Origin: Gordionus sp. m RMFG-2023
Taxonomy: Eukaryota; Nematomorpha; Gordioida; Chordodea; Parachordodidae
Assembly (NCBI RefSeq): GCF_954871325.1
Contig: NC_088777.1
Coordinates: 4,342,509 to 4,406,508, forward strand
Length of the DNA stretch: 64,000 nucleotides
Direction of reading: 5' to 3'
Below the pieces are notes generated by a model that had not been told where the DNA came from, made no database searches, and saw only the letters and a program-made list of their open reading frames with translations. Within the stretch, counting starts at the first letter, position 1. Each line of letters starts with the position of its first letter. Both the position numbers and the translations under genes were made by a program. Positions 20,691-33,812 of this stretch are shown here, in pieces.

Positions 20691-22609
20691 ATCATGAATA
20701 ATAAATGTTTATTTGCACAGTGGGATAGCAGATGTCCCACTTTAATTTTTTTAATGTTATGAAATATTTATATTTTTTTTAAATAAAATTATAAAGAAAT
20801 TATATAAATTTTTTTACTATATATTATCATTATTTTCAATAAAAAATTTTACCTGTGCAAAAAGCGGACTTTTCAATTTTAAATTAATGTGCATGAAAGG
20901 GTTAAAAAACATTTATATAAACTTAACCGGTCAAATATTGGTCAATTGACCATATCGTATTTGACTGGTCCAATACACAACCCTGAAATTAGTTATCCCT
21001 GGTATAAGTCATTATCGACAAGATCGAGAATTTCAGCCACTTCATAAATTTCATTATAGTCTTTTGTAGTTTCCTCCTCTATAAGAAGCTCCGAGATCAG
21101 TTGTTTAGCCTCTTTTTTAAAAAAGAATTTTCTTTATATATATACACACTTATATTTAATTATACAATGTGTTTTTTTTATATAAAGCGTTTGTTAATTA
21201 TGTATTGTACATAACATATTTTTTTTTAAACTAAAATAGTTTTTAAATAAACCAATCAAATCAATTTTAAATTAAATTATAACAAATAAATCAATTTAAT
21301 TTAAAAAAAAATATATAAAATTTGTCATTATAATTTATTTGTTGGAAAACCACAATGTATTTGAGTAGAGATCAACAATGCATGGACTGAGCTATAAAAT
21401 TAAATTTTTTAAAAAAAATTATAACAAGCCAGGTTGGGTAAAAGACTTAATGGGCCAAGTTGGGATTGCCAAATTGGATATAAAAAATTGACAAGCAAAG
21501 CTGGACAATTCATATATAAAAAATTCACAAGATCTCAGAAATTCATTTTATTTTCTGTAAAATTCCTATAGGCCAACCTAGGCATTAAATTTTGGATATA
21601 TTTTTTAATTTCAAGCCATTCCTTTTTTTTGATGGATACTCACTCATAATTGTTGTCTTGATATTAGCAAATTTACAGAAAATTTAAGAAGTTATTTATG
21701 ATATGACAATTACAAATACACAAATATCAAAATTGATTTTTAAAATGTTATATATGGAAATAGATAACCATAGAATAGAGATACAAGAGTGTTAATTGAC
21801 ATTGAAAATTAAAAAAAGATATTAAAAATATACTGGCCAGAAAATTTATCTAAAAAATATTAAAAGCAGCCTGACTCTAAATATTTTTTAAAGGGAAATG
21901 AAATTGAGACAAAATTTTATAGGGCATGGATGGGCCAGAAAAACGTTTAAATAACAAGCTGGGCTTGACAACATAAATTTTTTTAAATATATTTGATTTA
22001 TTATAAATTTTCTTTTTAAATAATTTTAAGTAACTATTTTTAAAATTTAGTAATAATTTTTTAAATTCATAACTATGACTGATTTGACATCATTAGGACT
22101 CACCAGTATCATAATTACTCTTCATTTTATGTATAATTAACTACCAAAACTTGTAAAGTCATGGTATATCAATGACCTATCAAGGTCAAAACCAATTTCA
22201 TCCTTGGATTTGGCAGTTATATATATCATATATATATATTAATTTAAGATAAAAATATATTTGCTTACAATTAAAAAGTTCATAATCTTTAAATATGTTG
22301 ATTTGCCAAAAAATAAATTGTGATGACATAAATACTAACTATAAAAACATTTAATTTTGTTGTCAAATTTCAGCATTTTAGAAATTTCCTCTATGATTAT
22401 ATGTTCTTTACCTATACTAAGAAAAAATAAAAAACTTAAATCTATTTTATTACAAGCAATAGTTATATTCTGATAATTTTTATTTAACATCATTTTTTCT
22501 TTGTATATTAACAATTTTATCTTAAAATTACAATAAATGAATTAAATATAAATTATGGAATATTTAATTCAAATATCCTTGTCATACAATTTATTAAATA
22601 ATGTAAATA
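20691..22609. other. AT-rich intergenic DNA with repeat debris
   Basis: Between 21420 and 21960 there are blocks such as AAGCCAGGTTGGGT and TGGGCCAGAAAAACG that recall decayed members of the GGCCC-rich MITE family. On the minus strand about 21120-21000 encodes 40 open residues (KEAKQLISELLIEEE onward) without a recognised family. The rest shows nothing. Confidence 0.4.
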
Positions 22610-23490
22610 TTATTGAAACACTCCTACCAAAGCAGGTCTTATTGTCCTATCTTTTAATTTATAACCAACTTTTGTAACTTTTGATATTCCACCAGAAATA
22701 TTTTTCTGATTTTGTCCTTGATCAGTGGAGGTTTGGAATAATGATTCATGAATATTTGGATCAAACTTTTCATTTTTTTGAGGATTTATTTGTGATAGCC
22801 CATGTTTATTGAAAACCTTTTGTAACTCTTTTTCCATCATAAGTAAGCCTTGATAAAGATCACTAAAGCTAGCCTGAAGTTCCTCTATATTTTCTGGTAC
22901 AGTATTATCAGAAGATTGGTGAGGAATTGATAGTTTTTGTAAATTTTCATGTATGTGAGGTGGAATGCTTTGACAAGCTTTGGTTAATATATCAGCTACA
23001 TCAATGAGATCTTTACAAAATCCCTGGATTGAATAAAGTCTTGCCTTTTCCAATTCATTTTGCATTCTTTGCCTCAGATTTTCCATATCAGCCAATCCTC
23101 TTTTATATTTATCCTTTAATTATATGTAGTTTAATATTTCATATTATTATTATAATTACATTTAGATCTTGCATGCTTTCTTTAAGTTTTTGATTTTCTA
23201 GAGCTAATGAATTTTCTTCGTTTGCAGATTTATTTGTATTATCAGTTTTATTTCCTTTTAAAATTCTGGTAAAAACGTTACCACTATCACTTTGAGGATT
23301 TATTGAAGTATTTGAATCAACACTTGCATTACATTGACTATCATTTTTAATATCCAGGTTTTTAGAATTTTCTTGGCATAAAAATCGTGGTAAATATAAG
23401 CTTATAAATAATGATTTAAATTAATATGAGTAAAAATAATTACTTGTATGTCAGGCAAGTATTTTGCAATTTGTGAAAATTTTTAAGCAT
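22610..23490 (-). CDS. GRPEL1: Mitochondrial GrpE nucleotide-exchange factor
   Basis: Predicted 263 residues in three exons (minus strand): 23490-23444, 23400-23160 and 23113-22610, with GT-AG introns of only 43 and 46 nt and consistent phases. GrpE releases ADP from mitochondrial Hsp70 during protein import and folding in the matrix. Exon 1 plus the start of exon 2 gives a basic, hydroxylated presequence (MLKNFHKLQNTCLTYN, then LYLPRFLCQ) typical of matrix targeting. A coiled-coil region (NQKLKESMQDLNDKYKRG) leads into the conserved ADMENLRQRM helix. The four-helix and beta domain includes FCKDLIDVADIL, the LYQGLLMMEKELQKVFNKHG helix and the signature VGYKLKDRTIRPALVGV at the C-terminus. An extra Ser/Gln-rich insertion near the helix loop makes it slightly longer than the human protein. 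The symbol is by homology. Confidence 0.93.
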
Positions 23491-25542
23491 GATGAGGAAA
23501 ATTACAAAAGATTCCTTTAGTAATGATGATTTAATTTTATTTATATTAAAAATAAGGGTAATACAAAATTCATAATAAAGCTGCTATATAAAAAATGCGT
23601 GTATATTTATATGTTATTACGTGATTAAATGCCTATCCTTCATATGTAGTGTTGTTAGAAAGTCGAATTTTTAAGACTTTACACTCGAGTTGTAGTGGCA
23701 AAACTCTTCATAAATTGAGCGGCTCGATGAGACGAATGAGTTGGCTCGATGAGTCGGTTTCAGAGAAGGCTCAAAAGTATGCTTCAGAGTCGCCACGATG
23801 AATTGGCTTCAGATTTACTCAAAGAAAAATTTAACCAATTTGGATTGCGCTGATCTAAAATTTTAAATTCTATACTTTTTGTTTGAATATGATTATGCAA
23901 TTATCACTGACCACGCTATTATTATCTCTTCCAAGAATGATAAAAACTTATACTACTAGTTTGAGCTGAATATAAGAATTTTATATAGGCTATTCTATGC
24001 TTATTGTTAGAAAATACTTTGTTTTCTGGTTTTAAATATAAACTGGATGGAGTCAAGTACAAATAACTATAAAGATACAAAAATATTATCATAAAAATGG
24101 AATTTGATTAATATTATTTCTCTTTAAATAATTATTTAAACTTTTAAAATTGATTTGTTTTTAAAAAAATATTTGTTTTTTTAGTTTATTGTACTTTATC
24201 TAATGATTTCTAAAAAGAATGTAGAAGAGATTTATCAGGCAGGAGTATAACTGACATTGTTTTTTTCTGTGACTGATAAAAGATTCATAGATGAATAATA
24301 ATAAAATTTATTAATTATAATTTATTGCAAATCCCAAGCATATCCATATCTAGGATTTACTGGCCATAAATTCTAATATCTAATAACTATATAGACTATA
24401 TTCATATTTTCCAGAGTCTAAACCTTTATTATTTATAACCCAGCAAATATTCGTTTAGATAATTTTATAAACATAGAATTTTACAATTATTTAGGATATT
24501 ATATAAATAATAAAGAATAATTGTGTTTATAATCTTAAGTGTTTAAGATTTTATAATAATTATTATGGCCACTTAACCCTTAATTATTTATTGCCATCAT
24601 AATTATATCTAATATTATTAAAAGATAATGGGTGTTTAATAATGTATTTTAAGTTCCGATTTTTATGCGAATATGACTTAAAATTATATCTCCTAAAATT
24701 ATTATATATATTGATATGGGTAAGTTTTTCACTAAAAAAGAATTTCTAGCGAGAACATTCTCTGACTGAAACAGTTGTTTTATTATAATTTATCATGAGT
24801 TTCCATTTTTCCGTGTTCAGGTTGTAGTAATATTTTTGACATTGGTTCATGCTCAGGAAAGATAAAGTTTATTTAAAAATTTTATAAAAACTTTTAAATA
24901 TTTTTTTATATCAAGCTATTATTTGTCATTGGTGTCAAAAGGGAGAACTTTGTTAATTGATATTTAGTAAAAAAAATAATAAATATTATTTTTGAATAGT
25001 TCAGGAAGCGATTCCAAAGTATTTATCGAAATGGATAGGAGATATTAACAAAATTTATATCGCATACATTTGAAAGGCTAGAACCAACCCCTTTGCCAAG
25101 ATTTGGTTTATTATGTAGCTTTATGTTGTAGCTGTTGAAAAAAATAAGAAATAAATTTAATATAATACATCAAATGTCAGTTATTTTCTGACAGGGAAAT
25201 TAGTTTTCCTGGTGGATGGGAGGGAAAAACGGAATTATCACACGGGTTGTTGTTAGAAAAGAACATTCTTTGTTTGGATTTGGAGTGAAGATATTGAATG
25301 AAGACGGGATTGATTGGGGAAGATTTAATATGTTTATATGTTATATATTTATGAATAAAGTGGAATGGTAGTAATGTTTATTATATTTATTTAATATTAT
25401 TAAAGGGATTATTTTGGATTTATAAGATATATTTTTTGAGGGAAGGATTGAGAGTAAAGGGCATTATATTTTATTTATATTTTTGCAAAATTTTAGTAAT
25501 ACAATAAAAAGATTAACTAAATTGTTAAAATATTTTTGGGAC
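23491..25542. other. Intergenic DNA with scattered repeat fragments
   Basis: A one-ended TAGTGTTGTTAGAAAG at about 23647 may be a decayed MITE terminus, followed by short repeats of GGCTCGATGAG type to 23800. The rest is AT-rich. A less AT-rich stretch near 25000-25320 has no recognisable coding content. Confidence 0.4.
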
Positions 25543-27394
25543 TCGAGCCTCCTGAAAAATTTGAATAGGCCCCTGAAGCAAAATTTTTTTTTAATGGCTC
25601 CTTAATAACCCCTTGAACTTAAAATAATTTTAATTGCCCACTGAACGATTTCTTTTATAATTCTATTAATTAATATATATATTTAAATTTATTATTTAAA
25701 AATTAATAAGACTATCTAAATTTTTATTAAATGAATACTATTTTAATTATCAGATTTAGATTAATATATAAATAATATTTTCACGGTCAGCTTGCAATCA
25801 AATTCTGTGTTAAAAATAGAATATCTATATCACTCGATATATATTAATTTTTCATTAACGTTGAAGCTTAATTAATTTTTATTGTTTAAATTATTTTATA
25901 ACCCTAATTAAATAAATATTAATTAAAAATTAACAAATTTAATATTAAAATTAGCCGAGTTTTAAATCACTAATCAACTATATTATCGATTTCTAAATTT
26001 AATTACCATGCCTCTTCCTAAAATTTTTTCAAGGTCCAAATCCAAATAAGTATAAGAGATTTATTTATAAAAAGTAAGTAGACATATATTTTATAATCAT
26101 CTATTATATATAATTAGCTATAAAATATTAGATAAAATGCCACTTTTACAGTATTTAACAGTTATATAATATATTACAGTTAAATGCTTTTGATAATAAA
26201 TATAAGTAATAATTTGCATTCATTTATTTAACTCCATCTATTTATTTATAAATATTATTATTCATCCCACAATGGATGTAATAAATTATATATCTTTTCC
26301 TCTCTTTTTTTCTTATTTGAAAAACAGTTTTGAGCTAAACTTTTAATACGAGTATATTTTTGATATTTTTACAAACCACTATTATTTTAATATACAACTA
26401 GAGGTGTTGTAAATAATATATAATATCTTAATTGCTTTTATCATATCACACTTTTTCTTATTTTATAGTTATAAAATGCTTTATTTCTAATATGGCATCC
26501 CTGCCGTGTAAATAACTTAAGGCTTCTAAATATTTGCATAATATCTTCTAAAGATTTTTAGTGTTTTTGTTTTATCAATTTATATAAATTTTGATATGAG
26601 CTAATATCGTTAGTGTCATAGCTATGTCTGCAAATTAACCAGAATATATTATTTGTGTGTCTATGTAATTTAAGCTTATTACTACAGTTGCTGAGAGCAT
26701 ATGATTGCATATTTTATACAATAATGGTCAACTGTGTAGTCGTTTATATATCATTAAAATTGAAGATAATCTTTTATAAATTTAATATCTCACAATAATT
26801 TTCTCAATTATTTATCTAGCTTCCATCATGTCATCTAAGAGGAAGCTCTAACTACCATATAGTTTTATGATTTGGATTAGCCGTTTATATTATATTCTCT
26901 TCTTCAAGAATTGTTAATTTGGTTAGGCCTATAAATTTTTCCTTATTCCATTCTATAAAACATTGTCTAGGGATGTTAACAGAGTTATATTAGTTTCACG
27001 ACCTTTTATCAATATAAGTTGCTAAGAATTATATTGTAATATGAGGTTTTTAAAAACCATTATCAATTTATGCTTATGTATGAATTGATTAACCTTTTTT
27101 ATCACTTGAAATTTAGATGCAAAATTTATTTATATCAGTAATCGAAAATATTTTATATTGTAATAAATATATTTTGTATTAAAAAATATTATTTTTAGAA
27201 ATGTATTGTTTTAATTATTTATATGCTAGTTTATTTTGTATGCTTAATATAATAAACGACAAAATATAAAATTCAGAATAATGTTTCAGAGCTAGCAAAT
27301 TTTTAAAAAGTATAATATATTAAGGGGGGGGCGAAGCCCTCATAAATTTTTTTTAATTGAGCCCCATGAGATTGTAAAGGCTACCGACGCCCCT
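25543..27394 (-). mobile_element. Non-autonomous hAT-type element, copy B (1.85 kb)
   Basis: The minus-strand start CAGGGGCGTCGGTAGCC (ending at 27394 on the plus strand) and following GGGCTTCGCCCCCCCC match the left end of the element at 31307. The other end (ACTCGAGCCTCCTGAAAAA near 25546) matches the right end of that element but lacks its outermost 30 or so bases. The AT-rich interior is shared with 33840-35496 in opposite orientation, for example the block ATACAAAATAAACTAGCATA. It has no coding capacity. Confidence 0.72.
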
Positions 27395-28724
27395 GCATGT
27401 AATAGAATATAATGATAATGCCTCTAAAAATTGTTGTGATTATAAATAATGATAAGCCATTTGTTTAAAATATTTAAAAAAATAGATAATTTATTATTAT
27501 TTTGATTAATTAATATATTTGATTGAATTAGATTATTTTTATATAAAAATTATTATTTTAATTTTTGGATATTTGACAAAATAAAGAAAATAGTATATAT
27601 TGTAAGTTTATAGGTTAAGAAATGTTTTCGATATTTAAACAAGATTTGTGCTTATATGTTAAAGGTTATTGTGAATTCAAACGTTAAGAAAAATAAACCA
27701 AGATATAGTAAGGCATAGAATATTGGTGCCGTGACAAAACCGAACAGTGTTTTTTTAAATTTGAATGGAATTATACAACTAGTACTGGGAAATTATAATC
27801 GAATAATATCGAGAGCGTTAAATTTAAATAAAATATACGAGAAATATTATTGATAAAATTGGAGTAAAATTTGAGTTAAATTTGCAACTATTGATGATAA
27901 ATTAGCATTAAATTTATTAGATAGGTGAGTTTAAGCAAGTTTTAAAACGGATTATAAATTGAATTGATTTTATGTAAATGTGTATTATTGGGGTATTTAC
28001 TTTATATTCTATCCTATCTGTTAACTTTAAAAGTAATTAAGATATTTATTTTAAAAGTAATAGAGAATTTTTTGTAAAAATGAAAAGTTAAAATTTATAA
28101 AATATTGGGAGGTTCAATATAATATTGTGGGAGCGTTGATTATATTATGTATATGGGTGTGTAGTATAACCATTTAAATAAATTAGAAAGATAAGAAGAG
28201 TAGGGACAAATCTTGACTAGAGGGGCATAATTTAGAGGATGATATGATATGAAAAGTGACTTGATTGTCTGTCCAAGAGTTAATAAGAGGTTGAACTAAT
28301 AGTGAGATATTGGGTTTGCAATAAAATAAATTATTAAATAGACCTGATGGTAGAGATGTATAAAGTTTGTTTAAAAATAGAATTGAAATTAAACTTGTTA
28401 TAATTGTGGTAGGGGCCATATGGTCAGAGATTATCAATAAACAAAATGTTTTGAGTATGTAAAATATGTTCATATAGCTCCGTATTGGCCACGGAAGTAA
28501 GATAAACTGAGACGTACCTGGTGTGAGAGATTTGGTTATTATAAAGAGGAGTGTAGGCAAATATAATACAAGAGGTGGTGTTCCACAAAAGGGAATGTTT
28601 CAAAATATTCCCAATGTGTGGGACATAGAAAGTGGAATAACTAAATAAATAATTATTTATAATTTGTCAAAAAAATTGTTTGCTAAGTTTGGAATACCTA
28701 TGTATATTTATCAAACAAAGAACC

Positions 28725-28963
28725 TGTTGCGTTATTCAAATTTCTTAATCTTATTATATATTTTTATAATCTAATTTTTTGTTATTTGTTATAATAATTT
28801 TATTTTATAAACGGCGTAACCTTACTTTTTTATATATTATTTTACTTTTTTGTATTTCGTTTTATATTCTAATTTATATGTTAGAAAATGTATAAATACC
28901 TTAACAAAAGAAAAGAAATTAGTTAATAAAATATATTTTTACTGACTCGAACCTTTCTTTGCA
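28725..28963 (+). repeat. Left LTR of the TRIM-like element
   Basis: Starts TGTTGCGTTATTC and ends TTCTTTGCA. It pairs with 30564-30823. Confidence 0.87.
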
Positions 28964-28984
28964 TGGTGCCCTTTGGGTGGTGGA

Positions 28985-29290
28985 CTAGAAAAGATGACTA
29001 CCTAATCTGCTGAGATGACCATCTAATCTATGACGATTGCTTAATCCATTGAGATGACTCTATTTATATGACTACCTATTGTGATGATTGCTTAATCCAT
29101 TGAGATGACTCTATTTATATGACTACCTATTGTGTTGATTGCTTAACCTATGGAGATGACTACCTATTATGACTCTACCTTGTGCTTAACCTATGGAGAT
29201 GACTACCTATTATGACTACCTTATCTATTGTGATGTTATGACTACCTTATCTATTGTGACTACCTAAACTACTGAGATGACCAAGAATCA
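28985..29290. repeat. Short tandem repeats of GATGACTACCTA type
   Basis: Inside the TRIM-like element, units built from GAGATGACTACCTAT and TATGACTACCTTATCTATTG recur about ten times with variable spacing. They are low complexity with no frame worth noting. Confidence 0.7.
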
Positions 29291-30039
29291 AACCTTAGTA
29301 CGTTCTTTCATGCAAAAAGCTTCTTTCTTTATGGTGTCCCGGCTCTGGATGTTGGACTGGAATATAATAGCCAGCACCTAACCTAATGTGACAACCTAGG
29401 AAGAACTGATATGGAAGTTGAACGATAGGTTATGAATTCTATATTGTGAGACCAATGATGATTACTTATTATTCTAATCCACGTAAGAAGAAAAGTTATT
29501 AAAAATTAAAATTTTATGCCAGGATAAAGGCATGTTATAAATTTTTAAAATTACTAAAATGTAAAATCATAATGGATAATATTGATATTTTTTTTGATTT
29601 CTTGAATAATGACGAATTGTTGTTAATTAACAAAACCTAAAGATGAATTCTTAAATATAATTAAAAATCCTAAACAAGAAGATAAAACTTAATTTTAAAT
29701 ATGTTAAAATGTAATTTTTAAATCACATGATTGATTCAAATAACCTTCATAAGTAATACTTAATATGATAAAAAGTTTTTGAAATTAAAAGCTTTGAAGA
29801 CAAAAAGTTATGTAAAAAAACATTCATTTTAGAAAAATATATTTAAATTATGTGGTGAATTTTCAAAACTATCTTATGAAGAATTTTTTTTTTTTGAATT
29901 AAAATTAGGGTGTGAAATTTAAAATTTTATTTAAAGAGAGGGAAATGTGAATAATATATTATTTGCATATTTTAACCTGGGAGATAGAAAATAAACAAAA
30001 ATTAATTAAACACTAAAACACGAAAAATTAAACGCTTAT

Positions 30040-30145
30040 AAAATATGAAATGCTAAAAAATGTAAAACGCAAAATATAAAACGCTAAAAATATAAAACGC
30101 ATAAAACGCTAAAGTATAAAACGCTAAAGTATAAAACGCTATGAT
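30040..30145. repeat. Short tandem repeats of TATAAAACGCTAAA type
   Basis: Seven or so units of 12-16 bp (AATATAAAACGCTAAA and variants) lie in the TRIM-like element interior. Confidence 0.75.
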
Positions 30146-30563
30146 TAACTTAAAAATAATATAATAATTATTATGATTTATCGTTCCTTATTCTGGATTA
30201 AAATTTTATTCCTTATTCCATAAATTATCATTCCTTATTATATATTTTATTGTTCCAAAATTCAAAATTTTATTCGTGCATATTATTCATATATTTGATT
30301 TGATCAACTATTCCAAATTATATATTCCGATTTATTCCAAATTCCAATATTCGACTGGATTAATTATGAAATTTGAGAAATGTGAACAACGTACGATAAG
30401 GATATCAAGCTAACGATAACGTTCAACGATTTTATCAAACCTACGAGAACATTTGAGACTTATGCGCTAACCAAGAAGAAACCGAATACAATCGAAACGG
30501 AAAAAACTTCTAGAACAACAAACTCTCTATATTTCTCCGATGAAATTATCAGAAGAGGGAGAA

Positions 30564-30823
30564 TGTTGCGTTATTCTAATTTCTTAATCTTATTATATAT
30601 TTTTATAATCTAATTTTTTGTTATTTGTTATAATAATTTTATTTTATAAACGGCGTAACCTTACTTTTTTATATATTATTTTACTTTTTTGTATTTCGTT
30701 TTATATTCTAATTTATATGTTAGAAAATGTATAAATACCTTAACAAAAGAAAAAGAAATTAGTTAATAAAATATATTTTTACTGACTCGAACCTCGCACC
30801 ATATCGGAACCATATTCTTTGCA
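30564..30823 (+). repeat. Right LTR of the TRIM-like element
   Basis: Matches the left LTR over its length, with one extra 20-bp segment near its 3' end. It is followed by the GAACC target duplication. Confidence 0.87.
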
Positions 30824-33473
30824 GAACCATAATATATATCTGGGAAATTCCGACATTACTGTGAATTAATTAACAACATACGTCTTACACGTTCTACACA
30901 GTATCATCCCATAACTAATGGCAAACATAGCGTACATAACGAACTTTGAAAGGTCAATATTACACAATGAGAGAGTCAATTTCTGATCCAGAAGAGGCTC
31001 TGACACAAAGAAACACAAAGTCTCAAAATCATGATTTGAAAGGAAGATAATTAGAAATTTAATAAATTTGGTTAAACAATGAGAATTCTAAAAGTTGGAG
31101 AAAGGGATTGATTAAAGAGTGGACAGGGTTATATTCATATATTGTTGAAACAACTGAGATAAAATTGCGGAAAATAGCTAAGAGTTTGTTCAATTATTCC
31201 TAATGAAAGTTCATCGGCTGCAGGACTGCCAGTAAATTAGTGTTGTCAAAAAGCCCGATTCAGGTCGATTTAATAAAACAGCCCAATTAAGATTATAATT
31301 AAGATACAGGGGCGTTGCTAGTCTACACAATCTCAGGGGGCTCAACTAAAAAAAATTTTATGGAGGGCTTCGCCTCGCATACCCCCAATTTGCGGGCTTT
31401 CGGCCCGCTTTTGCCCGGCCTTCAGCAGGGTTTTATATGTATATATTATACTTTTTTAAAATTTGTTAACTTGAACAATTATTCTAACTAGTAGAAAGCC
31501 AGTCAAAAATGACGGGGAATGAGATTTTTTTTTACGATAGATGTCATGCCAGATCCAAGCTCACAATATTAGGAAGCATATAATTATTAAAAAGTTTATC
31601 CATCCCAGCTCAACCCTTAATTTGTTAAAGATATTCCCATGTGAGGTGCAAGCTAATATAAATTTTGAGGTTCCAAGCCCAGTCGTATCCAATATAATTT
31701 TGAAAATTTTTTCCCACCTCGGAGATAGTTAAATTTTTAATTGATTTATCATCACATGAAGGGGAATTATCTGATTTACCTATTAGTTTAAGATGTAAAA
31801 AAAACACATGTGAATTCCGTATTAAGGGAAACTGGGAAGGCCTGGGCAAACCACTTATTAGAGAATCATGACAAATAAAACAAAAATAACCGACTCTTAT
31901 ACTTTTTGGTAATATGATCAATTATAATTATATATAAAAAATAAATTATTGTTTATTATATAGGGTTATTGTAGCTTTTCGGATAAATTTAATGTATGTC
32001 TTGCATTTCCCAATTTATTTGTCTATATTTTATGTTAAGTAAAAAAAATTTAAATAACAAAAATGACATTAAACACGAATGAAACTTATATGCAAATTAT
32101 AAAATATTTTTTATTGACATATAAATTTAGGCTAATTTTTTTTAAAAAATAATGAGGAATAATTATTATGTTGTGTATTTGATAAAATTAAGAGCAAATC
32201 CTTGTTGACATTTTTATTTTTGATGGAAAAGGCGACAAATAAATCTGGAAGGTTGTCTGGAAAGGAAATAATTAATGTACAATTTCATATTATTTAGGGT
32301 GTTAGATGAAAGTAATGACGGATTACCAAAGCAGTGTACAAAACACAATACGTCCTGATAAAGATGAGTCATATGCCTATTCCTTGGGATACTGGTAAAA
32401 GAAGAACGCAAAATGATATTTCTGTCAATGTCAGCATTGGTAGCCCCCTCTAAAATAGAATCATGAACGATAATGTTAACTCAACCATAAAAAGGTTGTA
32501 AGAATTGTTAAGGCCATGACAGAACTACTGCATATTTTTCCATTAATAAAGTTGATGAAAATGGCCGTACTGCACATTCAAGTTTGAACATTACTCTAAA
32601 TAATCATGAAAGTTTCTCAGAGAATCAGATAAAGTAATATTTATAATAACTCCTAGTGAAGTGAATGATAGTACGGAATTGATTGCTTATTTTGTTAAAA
32701 AATAGGCAGAGGTGGCATAGGGATTGTGGTAGTATCAATTGGAGGCAACTGGGTGAAAATAAAATAAACATATAAATATAAAACATAAGATAAAAAAACG
32801 AAATAAACCTCCAGAGGAGTTCATTTCAAGCTTAGTTTTTTATTATTTTGGCTACCAGTAACTCTAGAACGGGCAAGGCGTTTGTTTATTCGTCATTATT
32901 TTCTTTGCTTAACTTTAATAGATTCATCATGTTTAGTAGCAATGTGAGGGATTAAGGTTAGGTTAGCCTAGACAAATAAAGAAATCAGGCAAAAATATAA
33001 ATAAACATTATTATTGAAATAAAACGAACATTAAAATTATGTAAACCAGTAGATGGGTCAATATTAGTTACATATATCTAGTAGTTGGAGGGATATCATC
33101 AAAAAAATTGGTGGGGGGGGGCAGAGATATTAATATTATAATTAATGAAGGGGAAATCTCTGATTTACCAATTAGTCTACGGGTAAAATATAATACTTTA
33201 TAAAAATATTAACATAAGACTAACATTTAACATTAAAAAATCCCAATATAGGTTCAAGCCTACAATATTTGGAAAAAATTTCCAAGCATCCAAGATCTAA
33301 ATAATTTAAAAAGATTTTCTCAAGCCCATTTCAATCCCTAATAATTTTTGAAAACCAAGCCAATATTAATTTTGAGAAATATTTTTTAAGCCCAGTCCAA
33401 CTCATAATAATTTTGAAAAAATTTTCCCAAGCCTAGAGATATTAAATTTATTGAATTAACTCAGTTAAAATTT

Positions 33474-33730
33474 AAGTTATAGGATCATCTGTTTGTATAA
33501 AATAAATAAATAAAATCAACAATAGTAAATAATGTATTACTTTTTGGTTTTAATATGGACTCCTACAGTTGCATAGAAAATTCAAGTTATAGGATCATCT
33601 GTTTGTATAAAATAAATAAATAAAATCAGCAATAGTAAATAATGTATTACTTTTTGGTTTTAATATGGCCTCCTACAGTTGAATAGATATAGGATCATCT
33701 GTTTGTATAAAATAAATAAATAAATTAAAC
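33474..33730. repeat. 110-bp tandem repeat, about 2.4 units
   Basis: Units beginning AAGTTATAGGATCATCTGTT at 33474 and 33584 are almost identical over 110 bp. A third, partial unit starts near 33690 with ATAGGATCATCTGTTTG. Confidence 0.88.
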
Positions 33731-33752
33731 AAATAAAAAATAAATAAAAGCT

Positions 33753-33812
33753 GATGACATGACGTAACGATGACATGACGTAGCGATGACATGACGTCAC
33801 GATGACGTAGTG
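33753..33812. repeat. 16-18-bp repeats containing TGACGT
   Basis: GATGACATGACGTAAC-like units recur four times. The third contains the palindrome TGACGTCA (33792-33799), which is the consensus of cAMP-response elements bound by CREB/ATF proteins. Whether this is functional or a chance result of the repeat unit cannot be told from sequence. Confidence 0.75.

Larger units (their letters stand above)
28725..30823 (+). mobile_element. Small non-coding LTR element (TRIM-like), structurally whole
   Basis: Direct repeats of 239 bp (28725-28963) and 260 bp (30564-30823) begin TGTTGCG and end TTCTTTGCA. They are nearly identical apart from one 20-bp length difference. A 5-bp target duplication GAACC flanks the pair (28720-28724, 30824-30828). 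A primer-binding-site-like TGGTGCCCTTTGGG follows the left LTR directly, and a purine tract AGAAGAGGGAGAA precedes the right LTR. The 1.6-kb interior has no gag or pol, which fits terminal-repeat retrotransposons in miniature that borrow enzymes from others. High LTR identity suggests a young insertion. It landed in an older Gypsy-like integrase fossil. Confidence 0.87.
27720..31215 (+). mobile_element. Gypsy-like LTR retrotransposon fossil (gag and integrase remnants)
   Basis: Parts on the plus strand: a primer-binding-site-like TGGTGCCGTGAC near 27726, a gag-like region with a CCHC zinc knuckle CYNCGRGHMVRDYQ (28395-28437) and a second knuckle-like block near 28511-28560, and integrase fragments on both sides of a younger insertion (about 28640-28720 and 30860-31000, the latter with STQYHPITNG). 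Reverse transcriptase is not seen. The copy is old and broken with many breaks, and is interrupted by the LTR element at 28725-30823. Its own LTRs were not identified. Confidence 0.6.

Noticed and set aside
21000-21120. Minus-strand open stretch KEAKQLISELLIEEE as a gene fragment
   Set aside because: Only about 40 residues, acidic low complexity, no family recognised; left as unassigned.
28183-28560. A 125-codon minus-strand reading frame
   Set aside because: It is the shadow of the plus-strand gag-like zinc-knuckle region, with hydrophobic low-complexity content and no homology.
28985-29290. CRISPR-like regular repeats
   Set aside because: Units are of uneven length with no distinct spacers, and the genome is eukaryotic; these are simple tandem repeats in an LTR element.
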